Source: Chinchilla lanigera (Eukaryota; Chordata; Mammalia; Rodentia; Chinchillidae). From it: a stretch of DNA of 64,000 bases. Where the stretch lies: positions 6,388,589 through 6,452,588 of the forward strand of contig NW_004955501.1 of the NCBI RefSeq assembly GCF_000276665.1, read 5' to 3'. The position numbers and the translations under genes were made by a program. Of the stretch, positions 22,716-34,763 are shown piece by piece. Numbering within the stretch: position 1 is the first letter of the stretch; every line of letters begins with the position of its first letter. The notes under the pieces were generated by a model. The model was not told where the DNA came from and searched no databases. It saw only the letters and a list, made by a program, of their open reading frames with translations.

Positions 22716-25630
22716 ATGCTTTGCTGTTGTTGCCCAAGATAACGCTTGCCATTCTGGGTCTCTTCTGGTTTCATATGAACTTTAGGATAGTTTTCTCTAG
22801 TTCTCTGAGGAATATTATTGACATTTTGACTGGGATTACATTAAATCTATATACAAGCTTTGGAAATATGGTCATTTTCACAATGCTGGCTCTGCCGATC
22901 CATGAACAGGGAATAGTGTCTTCCCATTTTCTGATGCCCTTCAATACCCTTTCAGAGTATTTTTTTACTAGAGGTCTTTCTCTTCCTTTGTTAGGTTAAT
23001 TCCTAAATATTTAATTATTCTTGATGCTTTTGTGAATGGTATTGCTTTCCTAAATTCTTTTTGGTGGTATCATTCTTGGTGTACAGGAATGTTATTGATT
23101 TTTGTGCCAAGATTTTACATTCTGCTACATTGTTGAATTTGTCTGTTAGTGCTAGCATTGTTGAATTTGTTTGTTAGTGGAGTCTTTTGGTGGATTTTAA
23201 AAAATCTTCTATGTAATGGATCATGTCACCTGCAAATAATAATGATTTGACTTATTCCTTTCCTATATGCATTCCTTTTATATCTTTCTGTTGCCTCTTT
23301 CTTCTGGCTAAGGCTGTATTATACTGAAAAGGAGTGATGACAGTAGGCATCGCTGTTTTATTCTTGCTTTTGTGGGAAAAGACTTTTCCCATTTAATATG
23401 ATGCTCATTGGTTTGTCATCATTTTTATTAGACAGAGATAAAATCCTTCTATATTTTCTTTAAGTTTTTTTCCATGAATGGGTGTTGGATTTTGTCAAAA
23501 TCTTTTTCTGAATCTATTGATATGATCACATGATTTTTAATTGCTCTGTTTATATGGTTGTTACATTTATTAATTTGTGGATGTTGAGCTGTCATTGTAA
23601 CCCTGTGATGGAACCTTCTTGGTCATTGTGTATAATCTTCTTGATGATTTGTTAAATTCTATTTGCTAGTATTTGCTGAGGATTTTTTGTCCTATGTCCA
23701 TTAAAGAGATTGGCCTCTTGTTTGGTTTTGGCTTTCAGGAATGAGTTTGGAAGTATTCCTTCTCTTCCTATTTTATTAAAGAGTTTGAGAACTGAATGTC
23801 TTGTATAATTTAGTGCTGAATTTATTAGGCCCTGTATTTTCTTGGTTGTTATGATTTTTTATTGCTGCCTTAATTTCATTGCCTATTATTAGATTGTTCA
23901 GATTTTTGATGTCTTCTTAGTTCAGTTTGGGTAATTTATATGTGCCTAGAAACCTGTCCATTTCTTCAAGATTCTCCAATTTGTTGAAGCATAACTTTTC
24001 ATAGCAGTTACTAATGAGCTTCTGGATTTCTGCAGGGTCCTATGTGATTTTGCCTTTTGATTTCTAATTAGATTGATATGGGTCTTTTCTTTCCTTCTTT
24101 TGTTAGGTATGGCTAAGGGTTGTTTTTTTATCTTACTTGTTCTTTCAAGGAACTAGCTCTTTGATTCATTGGTTCTTTTCATTTTTGTCTAAAAATGCTC
24201 TGACCTTTATAATTTCCCTACTTGTGCTAGGTTTGGTGTTGGACTGTTCTTATTTTTCTAGTATCTTGAGCTGCATTATTAGGTTATTTGTTTGAGCTCT
24301 AGTTTCTAATGAGAGCATACACAACAGTAAATTTCTCTTTAGGAGTCTTTTCATAGTGTACTATAGGTTCTGTTATGTTGTACTGGTGTAAGTTTTTGAT
24401 TCTATGAATTCTTTAATTTCTTCATCAACTTTTTCTGTGAACCGCTGAGTTCAGGAGTGTGTTATTTAATGTACAGGTGCTTGCAAATTTTCTGTTGTTT
24501 CTTTTGTAATTGCTTTTTAGTTTCACTGAACTATAATTTGATAGCATACATGGGGATGGTTTCAATTACTTTGTATTTCTTTAAGAAGATTTTATTGGAT
24601 AATATGTGGTCCATTTTGTAGAAAGTTTATTTGTTCAGTCCATTTCTTCAAAAGTGTGATTCAGCTCTGATATTTCTTCAATAATTTTTTTTAGAAGTTC
24701 TATTTGTGAAAATGAGGCATTATGGTCTCCCGTAACAATTGTGTTGGTGTTTGTTTGATCTTTCATGTCCAGTAGCATTTGCTTAAAAGTTTTATCTCTT
24801 CCTGTTGAGTTGCTCCCTTAACTCATAATATAGTATCCTCTTTTGCCTCTCTTGATCAGTTTTAGCTTAAAATTTACTTTGAGAATAAAATTGCTACCTC
24901 TGCTTGCTTTCAGAGTCCTTGTGCATGGAATATCATTTTCCATTATTTCATTTATTTCTTAATTGGAAGTGGAATGAGTTTATAGTTTTTAAATGTTTTT
25001 ATTAGTACAATGCTTGCAGTATGTGCAGCTTGCAGTCATTCTGGGGAGTGGGTACATGTCATGACACAACGTGTCTCTTTGTTAGTCCCTTCCCTCCCAC
25101 CTCCTTCCCTCCTCCTCTAAGTTACTTTTCCTGTTTTCATTCTTGTTGATACTATTAATCTCAGCTCATGTTTATGACTTATATTGTTTACATCTATTGA
25201 GGTTATTAGATTCCTGCATATCCTTTGATTTTTAGTCTATGGATTTCTTTTTGGATTTGATGAGGTTTTTGAATGCAACAGTCTTTTGGGCTTTGTTTTT
25301 TGATCCAGTGTGCCCATCTGTGTCTTTTAACCAGGAGATGAGGTCACTTACAGTGAGTTATTACTGAAAGGTATTGACTTAGTCTCATCATTGTGTTCTT
25401 TTTCAGTTGTTGACATCTTTATTTTTTTCCACTTTGTTTAACTACTTGCCTTGTTTGATGTATTCATTACATCTAGCTTTTTGGCTTTGTTGACTTCACT
25501 GTCTAGGATTTTCTTGAGTATTTTTTGAAGTTCTTGTTTGGTGTTCATGATGTTCTTTGTTGTGGAATGTTCATGATGTTCTTAATTCTTCATCAATTTT
25601 GAAACATAGTTATGTGTGATATATTGCTTT
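22716..25630 (-). mobile_element. LINE-1, ORF2 5' two-thirds plus ORF1 end, antisense
   Basis: The plus strand is antisense L1 from the middle of ORF2 at 22.72 kb back through reverse transcriptase and endonuclease, to the C-terminal end of an ORF1 near 25.5 kb. There 'aggattttcttgagtatttt' matches, on the complement, the HAL1/L1 ORF1 wording seen at 63.55 kb. The 3' part of ORF2 is missing: sequence begins abruptly at the position equivalent to 48.93 kb. Frames are heavily broken, so this is an old copy. It is interrupted at about 24960-25232. Confidence 0.88.
24960..25232. mobile_element. insertion inside the L1, containing an L1-3'-end-like piece
   Basis: L1 sequence is continuous from 'cattatttca' to 'tagtctatggatttctttt' in other copies (about 36.78/37.04 kb) but is separated here by about 270 bases. 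The insert contains 'tttttattagtacaatgctt' and a C/T-rich stretch, like the antisense L1 3' end at 33.9 kb. Target duplication not identified. Confidence 0.5.
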
Positions 25631-28148
25631 GGGTTGGAAGAGTTTCTTGAGGGGGAGGGGTTAAACACTTCACTCCAAGCTCTCCTAGCCTTTAAATTTT
25701 TTTCAAGTCTACTGTAATTCTTTATTTCTTTCTGTTTCTTTATTTTAAAGAGAAAAGAAAATAAAACAACAACAACAAAGATAAAACCAAAACAACACAA
25801 AAACAATAAAAAAGATACAGAATTTCAAAATAAGATTATAGGAAATTAACAATGGTTATTATTCTATATATTGTCATCTTCAAAGAAGTTGCTCACATTA
25901 CCAGATGTAAGAATGCAAGATTGATCAAACCATTAAAGAGAATAAAAAATAATTTAAAAATTAGAAATGATACAAAGTTTCACTAATCAAGACGGTAGGA
26001 ATTCAACAATGGTTATTATATTGCATACTGTTGTCTTCAAATTAGTTGTTCAGATTACCAGATATAAGCATGCAAAATTGGTCAAAAAGTTTAAGCATTA
26101 ACTGTTCCTTTCAATAAATCAGTAGACCTAAACCNNNNNNNNNNNNNNNNNNNNNNNNNNNNNNNNNNNNNNNNNNNNNNNNNNNNNNNNNNNNNNNNNN
26201 NNNNNNNNNNNNNNNNNNNNNNNNNNNNNNNNNNNNNNNNNNNNNNNNNNNNNNNNNNNNNNNNNNNNNNNNNNNNNNNNNNNNNNNNNNNNNNNNNNNN
26301 NNNNNNNNNNNNNNNNNNNNNNNNNNNNNNNNNNNNNNNNNNNNNNNNNNNNNNNNNNNNNNNNNNNNNNNNNNNNNNNNNNNNNNNNNNNNNNNNNNNN
26401 NNNNNNNNNNNNNNNNNNNNNNNNNNNNNNNNNNNNNNNNNNNNNNNNNNNNNNNNNNNNNNNNNNNNNNNNNNNNNNNNNNNNNNNNNNNNNNNNNNNN
26501 NNNNNNNNNNNNNNNNNNNNNNNNNNNNNNNNNNNNNNNNNNNNNNNNNNNNNNNNNNNNNNNNNNNNNNNNNNNNNNNNNNNNNNNNNNNNNNNNNNNN
26601 NNNNNNNNNNNNNNNNNNNNNNNNNNNNNNNNNNNNNNNNNNNNNNNNNNNNNNNNNNNNNNNNNNNNNNNNNNNNNNNNNNNNNNNNNNNNNNNNNNNN
26701 NNNNNNNNNNNNNNNNNNNNNNNNNNNNNNNNNNNNNNNNNNNNNNNNNNNNNNNNNNNNNNNNNNNNNNNNNNNNNNNNNNNNNNNNNNNNNNNNNNNN
26801 NNNNNNNNNNNNNNNNNNNNNNNNNNNNNNNNNNNNNNNNNNNNNNNNNNNNNNNNNNNNNNNNNNNNNNNNNNNNNNNNNNNNNNNNNNNNNNNNNNNN
26901 NNNNNNNNNNNNNNNNNNNNNNNNNNNNNNNNNNNNNNNNNNNNNNNNNNNNNNNNNNNNNNNNNNNNNNNNNNNNNNNNNNNNNNNNNNNNNNNNNNNN
27001 NNNNNNNNNNNNNNNNNNNNNNNNNNNNNNNNNNNNNNNNNNNNNNNNNNNNNNNNNNNNNNNNNNNNNNNNNNNNNNNNNNNNNNNNNNNNNNNNNNNN
27101 NNNNNNNNNNNNNNNNNNNNNNNNCTTTCTTTATAGCTGAGTAATACTCCATTGTATAAAAATACCACATCATTTTTATCCATTCCTCAGATGATGGCAT
27201 TTGGGTTGTTTCCAAGATTTAGCTATGACAATTTATACTGCTATAAACAGGGGTGCACATATATCACTGTAGTATGATGTTTTCAATTCTTCTGCAAAAA
27301 TACCAAGAAAGAAAATAACTGGGTAGAATGGGACTTCTAATTATGGTTTTCTGAGGAATCTCCACACTGATTTCCACAGTAGTTGTACCAGTCTACACAC
27401 CCACCAACAGTGGAGGAATGTTCCTTTTTCCCTAGGATCTTGCCAGCATTTGTTATTAGTTACTGTCTTGCATGGTACTGGCAAAAAACAGACCCAATAA
27501 TCAATGGAACAGATTAGAAGTTACAATTACAAACACACTCAGCCACCTCACCTTTGACAAAGGGGCCAGACATGTTCAATAGAAGGAAGATAACCTCTTT
27601 AATAAATGGTGCTGGAAAAACTGGCTTTCCACATGCCAGAGACTAAAACTAGACCTATGTCTATCACCACACACTAAAGTAAAGTCAAAATGGATCAAAG
27701 CTCTAAATATTAAAACAGAAACATTAAATCTACTGGAAGAGAAAGTAGATAGAAATCTTCAAGACATAGGGGCAGGCAGAGAGTTCAAGAACAAAAACCA
27801 AATTTTACAAGAAATACTTCAAAGAATGAACAACTGGGATCTCATCTTATTGAAAAGTTTTTGCACATCAAAAGAAATCACCAGCAAAGAAAGAAAAAAA
27901 TCATGAATTGGGAAAAGATTTTAGCCAAGAGTCCCTCAGGAAAAGGACTTCTATCTAGAAATTATAAAAAATTGAAAAATATCAGACCACCAAAATTCAA
28001 AGACCCAATCCAAAAATGGGCATCTGGATGAATTCATCTTCTCAGATGAAGAAATACAAATGGCAAATAAACACATGAAAAAATGTTCAACATCATTGAT
28101 CATTTGAGAAATGCAAATTAAAACAACGTTGAGATTCCATCTTCTGTA
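25631..28148 (-). mobile_element. LINE-1 with 5' inversion (twin-priming structure)
   Basis: On the minus strand, 27465 down to the gap is ORF2 C-terminus (frame ends 'WIKMMWYFYTMEYYSAIKK'), and 26134 down to about 25735 is its 3'UTR. Directly to the right, 27468-28148 is the preceding part of ORF2 but on the plus strand (from 'ggtactggcaaaaaacag' to 'aacgttgagattccatct'). In a normal copy (47.9-48.9 kb) these blocks are collinear. Upstream block inverted, with its 3' limit just before the first base of the sense block, is the signature of twin-primed L1 integration. Confidence 0.8.
26135..27124. other. assembly gap, 990 N, inside an L1
   Basis: Flanked on the right by ORF2 C-terminal sequence and on the left by L1 3'UTR. 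In the L1 at 47.6-49.2 kb the equivalent interval is only about 150 bases, so the gap estimate is too large or an insertion is hidden. Frames drawn across it are artefacts. Confidence 0.97.
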
Positions 28149-28640
28149 ATTCTAATGAGTGTACCTGCACTAGTTTGTTTTTTTTTTGTTTTTTGTTTTT
28201 TGTTTTTATTAACACATGTTTTGGAGCACATAATGATCACATTCCTTGTGAAGAGCTGGTATGTGTACATAACACATCTTAATATTTTTAACTCCTTCCT
28301 TTCCCTGCCCTCTTCCTCCATGTCTTAGTCACTTTCCCTTTTGCAAAAGATCTCTCTCCCTTTTCCCTATTGGCTCTCTTTTATCATGTTCTCTATTTAT
28401 ATTCTGAGTTTCTTTTATAAGAGAATCTATGTGATATTTAAGCTTGTAGATGGATTTATTTCACTCAAGATGTATGTCAAGATGTGTCAAGATGCATCTA
28501 TTTTTCCAAAAGTGACTCATGTTTACACTTCTTTAGGTAGAGTAAGATTCTGTCTTTGTGATGGACTTCTGAGATATTGACTATGATATGTTGTGGAGAG
28601 CTTATTTTTTCACATAATTATTTATGTTCTGTAAGCCTTA
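28149..28640 (-). mobile_element. LINE-1 3'-end-like sequence, antisense
   Basis: A T/G-rich run, 'tttttattaacacatgtttt', then a C/T-rich stretch (28285-28330) and 'ctatttatattctgagtttc'. The same order is seen at 33.9-34.02 kb. On the complement this ends in AATAAAAAC, like an L1 3' terminus. It directly abuts the inverted L1. Family assignment is by similarity within the window only. Confidence 0.5.
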
Positions 28641-31470
28641 TTCATCTGCATGTTGAGAACTTCCCCATATTTGGAAATTTTCTGCTATGATTTATGTAAA
28701 CAGATCCTTTTATTCCATGTGTGCTGTCTTCTAATTCCTCTTTAACTCCAGTTACCCTTAGGTTACTCTTCTATTCTTGATCTTCATCATTTTTGAGGTT
28801 TCTCTGAATGTATCATCATGTAACATTTTGCCCTGGACTTCTGAAACCCTACCTACACGTTGGTCATTTCTGCAATTTATGACTTTGATACACTATCTTA
28901 TCTCTGAGGTTTCTGCTTGGCACTTTTTCGTGTAGTCTGTTTCTTTGGTAAATTTGTCATGCATGTTTTGAGCCATTTTGGTCAACTTTTCCAATTTTTC
29001 ATTTGTTTCTCCCCTAACCACATTGGTCTGTTTGTTTGACAGTTCTACCACTTTTTTGGGTTATGTTTTCTCTAAACTTGCCAAGTTTCTTTGTTTTCTC
29101 TTTGATAATTTCATACAGGTCAGCTATCTAGCGTTTGCTTTCTCCTCCATTGGTTCCTCTTGGGTCAACTCTGGGAAAATTGGGAGGTTCTGGGGGCCTT
29201 TTGTTGCTTCTTCATGTACTTTCTATTGTGTGTGTGTGCGTGCATGTGTGTGTGTGTGTGCATGAGCGTGCATGTGTGTGTGTGCACACATGTGCATGCA
29301 TGCACTGAGGGTTGAAATCAAATAGATGCAGAGAGATTGTGTTGGTATAACCATCTCTTTAGTAGTTTTGACTTTACTTGTCATGAGGCAGTGTTTACCA
29401 CTTCAACCTTTTCAATTTAATTGGGTTGGACCTTGTCACTGTGTCACAAAGAGATAATTTCTACCAGTTCACTACAGCATCAACAGGACCAAACAGACAT
29501 TAATCATAAAAAATTAAAACTTATTTTGATAATTTAACCTTTTGTCAGTTCCCTGTGCAGAATATATTGCACTGCTACTTGTGGTACACTTGGAATACAG
29601 AGGTGGGGGGAAGGAGAGAGGAAGGAGAAAAGGAAGTGCGGATGTCTGTGGGAAAGCAGGTAGTTAGGAGAATGCCGATAGGTGAAAAATAGATAGGAGG
29701 TCAGGCTCTGTTGGAATCATTTTTATAGGAGGGATAGAGGGGTAGTGCTGAGGGAGTGTGAGAGAGTATTTGTAGGCATGAAGAGGTATGCAGATGAGTG
29801 GAATATATTTAGAGACTGAGGCTGTTGATATATTTGTTTGTAATTTTGTTTGATTCTTCTGAGCCTGATTTCATTAAAGGTCACCTCAACCCGCTCTTGA
29901 ATGGCACTGTTTAATGTGTAGTACTACTTAATTTCTATTTTCTGGTGCTTGTATAGGCCCCTGTTGCATCTATGCCAGTAGATAGACAAGAGGAGAGGGG
30001 AGAAGGCAAGGAGGTGAGACAATGAGGAGGAAAGAAGAGAAAAAGAGTAGAGAGGGAAGAGAGGAAAAAAATAGAAAAGAAAAGAACCAAAAGAGAGAGA
30101 AAGTCAAAGGGGACACCATAAAAAATAAAGTCACACAAAAGCAATAAACAAGTCAGACCCAGAAGGAAAGAAAAAAATTAATAAAAAAGTGATCAAGATG
30201 GCCCAAATCAAACCAAGAACCAAGGAAATAATAATTACAACTACCAAAATAAAAATAGTCATAAAAATAAACTAAAATTTTTCACAGTTGTTAGAGCATT
30301 GTTCCTGAGCACCCACAGTTCCTTTGCACTGGTGGCAGTCTGACTGGGAGCAGTCAAGTACTTTCTCCCCATAGAACAGACAATTGCCTGTCCAAAGCCA
30401 TGAAGGCTGGTGCTCCCTCTAAATACGTGTCCTGGCTGCAAGCTGTGTTCCTGGTGTGATCCACTGCAGATGTGACTGCGTACAAATGCTTTAACTGCTT
30501 TGGGGATAATTACCAGGGATGTTTCCATGTCTTCCTTCTACAGGCTTTCCCTGCCTAATATCTGACCAAATGGCCCCTGGCCCAGGTGCCATCATCTCTC
30601 TACCTGCAGACCTCTACCTGTCTTAGCTACACCTGTAGAAGACAGTGCTGGCCCCAGGCTCAGCTGAGGACCCCAGTTTGCCAGCTTGCGGCTGTGATCA
30701 GAGCTCATGCCATCTCAGGTCTTCTGCTTTTTGGAGAAATAATAGGAGAAAGCATACTCTGTTCTGGTTCTGCCTAGTCACTCACAAATCAATTCTGTTT
30801 GATTCTGCTCCAAGTATTTGTCGCAAGTCCACATTTCCTTGTCCTCTGCAGTCCCTAGCTAGCAGGTTCTAGGGGCTCCTGTGGAGCCTGCTGGTAGTTG
30901 TGTGTAGCATGCCGAATGTTCTGCTCATTGCACTACTGCTGTATGTGGGGGTAATGGCAACTCATTTTTTTTTTTTTTTTTTTTCTGTTAGGCAAGCCGT
31001 CTCACTTCACGCAGTCCTGCCATCTCAGGCACTGAGAACCACTGTTTGCAAGATGTAGGTGCATGGAGGTTTGTTCCACCTTCTTCTGCTTTTAGCTTCT
31101 CTGATTTCCTGGGTTGCATATGACTCACTTTCTGTGCCTGGTAGCTAGGTTAGAGTGGTTGTGAGTCTTCAGTCAGTTAGGCCGTCACTGAAGGCTGGAT
31201 CCTTCCCTCAGTCCTATCTACGCCCAGGATGCCAGGTATACTGTGTCTGGGCTGGGGGATGGGGCGCTGTGATTCAGGAATGGTCCAGTTTCTGCTCATG
31301 TGCCCTAACACTGGATATTAGTCCAGCTAGATTTTCTCTTCACTTACCTGTCCATGTCGGACTTTATTCTGCACTCCCACCATCAGGATATCTGTTTTTT
31401 TTCTGCTCTAGTACCAAGACACTCTTGCTGTTACCCAATAGCTGGCCATTTTGTCTCCCTGTTCATGTCT
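28641..31470 (-). mobile_element. LINE-1 ORF1 and 5'UTR, antisense
   Basis: 28.7-29.22 kb is T-rich, ORF1-like in antisense. A (TG)n microsatellite sits at 29228-29290. A purine-rich tract follows (29.97-30.27 kb), then GC-richer sequence to 31.47 kb. On the complement the far end reads 'gacaaaatggccagctattg', like the start of an L1 5'UTR. There is no ORF2 directly downstream on this strand, so the copy is incomplete or rearranged. Small frames on either strand here are incidental. Confidence 0.6.
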
Positions 31471-32935
31471 TTTGCCTATTTTCTAATTAGATTGGGGTGG
31501 GTATTTTTGGTTTTGTTTATTTTTAACTGTTGAGTTTTGAAACTTCTTTATATATTATAGATATACGTTTTTTGTCAAATATGTAGTTTGTAATACTGTC
31601 TCTTAGTCAGTAGCTTTTGCTTCTTGTACAGTCACATAGAGAAAAGAGGTTTTTGATTTTGTTGAAGTTCAGTCAATTTTTTTCTCCTTTTATGGATCAT
31701 GTTTTTAATATTATATCTAAGAACTCATCACCCAGCCCTTGGTACTGAATTTTTTCTCCTACTGCAGAAAATGTTTTATTGTTTTACACCTTATGCTTAT
31801 GATCTATTGTGTGTGTTGGTGGGTACTGGGAATTGAACCGAGGAAGCACTGAGCTCTATCCCCAGCCCTTTTTATTATTATTTGCTATTTTGACATAGGG
31901 TTTCACTAGGTTGCCCAGCCTGTCCTCAAACTTGTAATTCTCCTTCAGTCTCCAGAATACCTAAGATTACAGACATACACCACTGTGCCCAGCATTCAAG
32001 TTTTGCTTCTGGGTATGTACGTCCAGTTGCTGCAAGACAATAGTTGAAACTTCATCACTGCATTTTTCTTTCACCATAGAGAAAAAACAGCACAACATAC
32101 CTGTGTGAATTCTCTTTTCTTATGCACTAATCTGTGCTGCTAATACCATACTGTCTTGATTACTATAGTTGTATAGTAAGTCTTGAAAACTGGTAGACAG
32201 TTGCTTAGTACTTTTTCTTTTCAAGATTGCTTTATTATATCATTGTCTAAATATTTGCAATAAATCTATTCCTGTTTGTAAATATTTGCTGGGATTTGAA
32301 AGGTATTGAAATGTATAAACAAGTTTGGGCACAACTGATTCTACTCTTTGAGTCCTTCCCTTCACTAATGTAATATGTCTCTTCATTTATTTAAGTCTCT
32401 GTGAATTTTTTTTACAACACTATTCTGTACATACAAATACTGTGCATTTTTTAAATTTACACCTGAGTGTTTAATTTTACTTGGAGCAGTTATAAATGAT
32501 ACTATACTTTTAGTTTTAATTTTCACATGTTCATTGTTTGTACATAAAAATGTGATTGATGTTTTTCTATTAACTTTGTATGTATAGCTCTCTTGAATTC
32601 ATTTTTTATTTCTAGAAGCTTTCTTTGGAGATTCTTTGGGTTTTCCTACATAGACAATTAGGTCATCTGCAAATAGGGGGAGTTTTATTTCTTCCTCTCA
32701 TTTATATGCCTTTAATCTCATTTTCTTTTCATAACTTCCAGTACTAAAATGAATAAATGTAGTATGAGTGGTCATCCTTGCTTTGATCCTGAAGTTTGGG
32801 AAAAAGCTTTCAGTTTTTCAGCAGTGAGAAAGATGTTAGCTGTAGGTTTTTTTTATAGATGACCTTGTTGCCAATTGGTTGAGGGTTCTTTTGTTTGATT
32901 CTGATGGAAATCATGAATTAGTAAAGTGCAACTGT
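31471..32935 (-). mobile_element. old LINE-1 (L1M-type) ORF2, antisense
   Basis: The plus strand has the antisense phrases 'tgttgagttttgaaacttc', 'tcatcacccagcccttggta' and 'aggtcatctgcaaatagggg', in the correct order for decayed L1 ORF2. No frame is open. A B1-dID SINE is inserted at 31.8-32.0 kb. Confidence 0.8.
31812..31996 (-). mobile_element. B1-dID SINE, antisense
   Basis: Left: antisense ID unit ('actgggaattgaaccgagg' ... 'gctctatccccagccc'). Right: antisense B1/7SL-like unit ('tttcactaggttgcccagcc' ... 'aagattacagacatacacca' 'ctgtgcccagc'). This dimer of B1 and ID is characteristic of several non-murid rodent families and is the best taxonomic marker in the window. Confidence 0.85.
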
Positions 32936-33895
32936 GCTAGCAGCTTTGATTCCACTGCACACAATCCATTGACCTTGCTGGGTACTAGTCTCTGTTGCTG
33001 ATCTTTGCTGGCTGCTGGTCTCTGGATCTCCTCAGGGCTAGGAGTCCCTAGTGTTTATTGCTTTTTCTCTTCAGATGGCTGCTGTGATCACACTACTGAG
33101 GATAAAAATCCTGAGTAGATTTACGGGACCTTCTGAGCCCATATTACCTGAGAAATAAATCACAAGCAGATTAACAGGACCACTGGAGTGAGTCTGTATT
33201 TTAACAGGATCAGTATGGCAGCATAGGGTGTTCAATATATGAGAGGTAGCCTCTTAGACTAGTGGGCATAGTGTGAGGGGAGTGCTACTGATATAGCAGC
33301 TGCAGGCCTGTGATTGGTCCAAGTGGGTGCAGGGCATCCAGACAGCCATAGCTGTCAAGGTAATGATTCAGTGAGAGGGTTGGGTGATGTGAACTGTTTG
33401 ATTGACAGGTACTATGTCTCTCAGAGAAATAGACAGACTTAAACTGGGGAATGATTGGGAAGTCTATCTGTGTTTATCAAAGATTATTGGGGGTTGGGGG
33501 AGGTTGGGGATGTTACTGATGGGCCCAGAGACCTCCGTCACTGATATTAACCATGTTAGGGTGCCACCCCCCACTTCTTAAAGGAGGTGGCAGCAGTACT
33601 TTAAGTGGCAGGAACAAGAAGGGGCATCACAGTAGACAGATGAGTTGCACTGCTGTCAGTGCAGCCTGGAGGAAAGCGGCAATAGGAAAGAACTGAATGC
33701 TCTTACTTATTAGCCGGATTTTACTGAAGATGTCACACCACTCCACTCAACTGTAGCAGAATGCACTCCTCTTCAAAGGCACATGGAGATTCACCAAAAT
33801 GGACTTACATTGTCTTAAAAAGGAAACTATAAGGAATTTAAATTAATTAAAGTAATATAAAACATGCTTTCTTTTTTCACTGAATTCTTTGCTCC
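32936..33895 (-). mobile_element. possible LTR, unassigned family
   Basis: On the minus strand 'gaccaatcacagg' (CCAAT-like) precedes 'gctatatcag' (TATA-like) by about 20 bases near 33.29-33.33 kb, a promoter-like layout found in many LTRs. The composition differs from the flanking L1s. There is no paired LTR, internal sequence or target duplication, so this is only a candidate. The rest of the interval is unrecognised. Confidence 0.25.
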
Positions 33896-34076
33896 TTTCT
33901 AAACTTTATTTTTTTATTAGTACAACCTTGTCATACATATTTATCACATTCATCATAAGGAATTAGTATCTGTACATGATACATCTTGAGTGTTCCTTTC
34001 TTTCCTATTCAATTACCCTCCCTTCAACACTGTTCATTTGAGAAATGCATATTAAAACAAGACTGAGATTCTCAAA
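33896..34076. mobile_element. mixed L1 scraps: 3' end (minus) and ORF2 scrap (plus)
   Basis: 33.90-34.02 kb is antisense L1-3'-end-like ('tttttattagtacaaccttg' then C/T-rich). 34.03-34.07 kb is a short sense ORF2 scrap ('catttgagaaatgcatatt' 'aaaacaa') matching 28.1 kb. The opposite orientations suggest rearrangement. Confidence 0.5.
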
Positions 34077-34365
34077 GTACTGTAATTTTCAATGTATGTC
34101 TCTTGTTTCCTTTGTGAGCCTGATTCCTAAGTTTTTCATTCTTCTTTATGCTATTGTGAAGGTACTGTTCCCCTAATTTCTCTCTGAATGAGTTGTTATT
34201 CATGTAAAGGAATGTTACTGATTTTTGAGCATTGATTTTGTATTCTGCTATTTGGCTAATTTGGTTGTTAATTCTAGGAAGGTTTTGGTGGGGCTTTGGG
34301 GGTCTTCTATGTGGAGTATCATGTCACTAGTAAATAATGATGATCTAACCTCTTCCTGTCCTAGC

Positions 34366-34763
34366 TGTGGTAGTCATGTTTCCCTCGTTGCTGCAACAAA
34401 ATGCCCTAACACCCAAAGTTAGAGGGGGAAATGTTTATTTATTTCACATTTTGTAGAGATTTCAGTGCCTAGTCTGCTGGTTCCTGGAAGAGTGGCAGAT
34501 GAGTCAACAATTCATGGTAGTGGAAGGTAACAAAAGCAGTGAACGTGTGTAAGACAAGCCTCTTTCTGTACCTTCTATTGTATCCAGCCTACTAGGACTA
34601 GGGCAGTACCAAACCAATCAGTGGACTGATCCGGCAATCACCCACCCTTAATCGCAGCATTGCACTATGAATCAGTCACACACTCTAGATTCAGTCACCA
34701 TGGGAAAACCTCTGACTGCATGAGGCTTAGGAAGGGGGCACGTTTAGACACAAACCATTAACA
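34366..34763 (-). mobile_element. solo LTR in L1, exact 5-base duplication
   Basis: A 398-base LTR flanked by 'ctagc' (34361-34365 and 34764-34768). Removing it restores L1 wording 'tcctagctatattcatttt', equivalent to that near 0.57 kb. It starts TG and ends CA on both strands and is in minus orientation. The 5-base duplication suggests ERVL/MaLR class. Confidence 0.88.

Noticed and set aside
26091..27215. Frames of 374 and 351 codons on the minus strand
   Set aside because: Almost entirely N. The real residues at the ends are L1 ORF2 C-terminus and 3'UTR; joining them across the gap is an artefact.
29228..29290. (TG)n tract as a regulatory element
   Set aside because: A common dinucleotide microsatellite inside L1 sequence; nothing suggests function.
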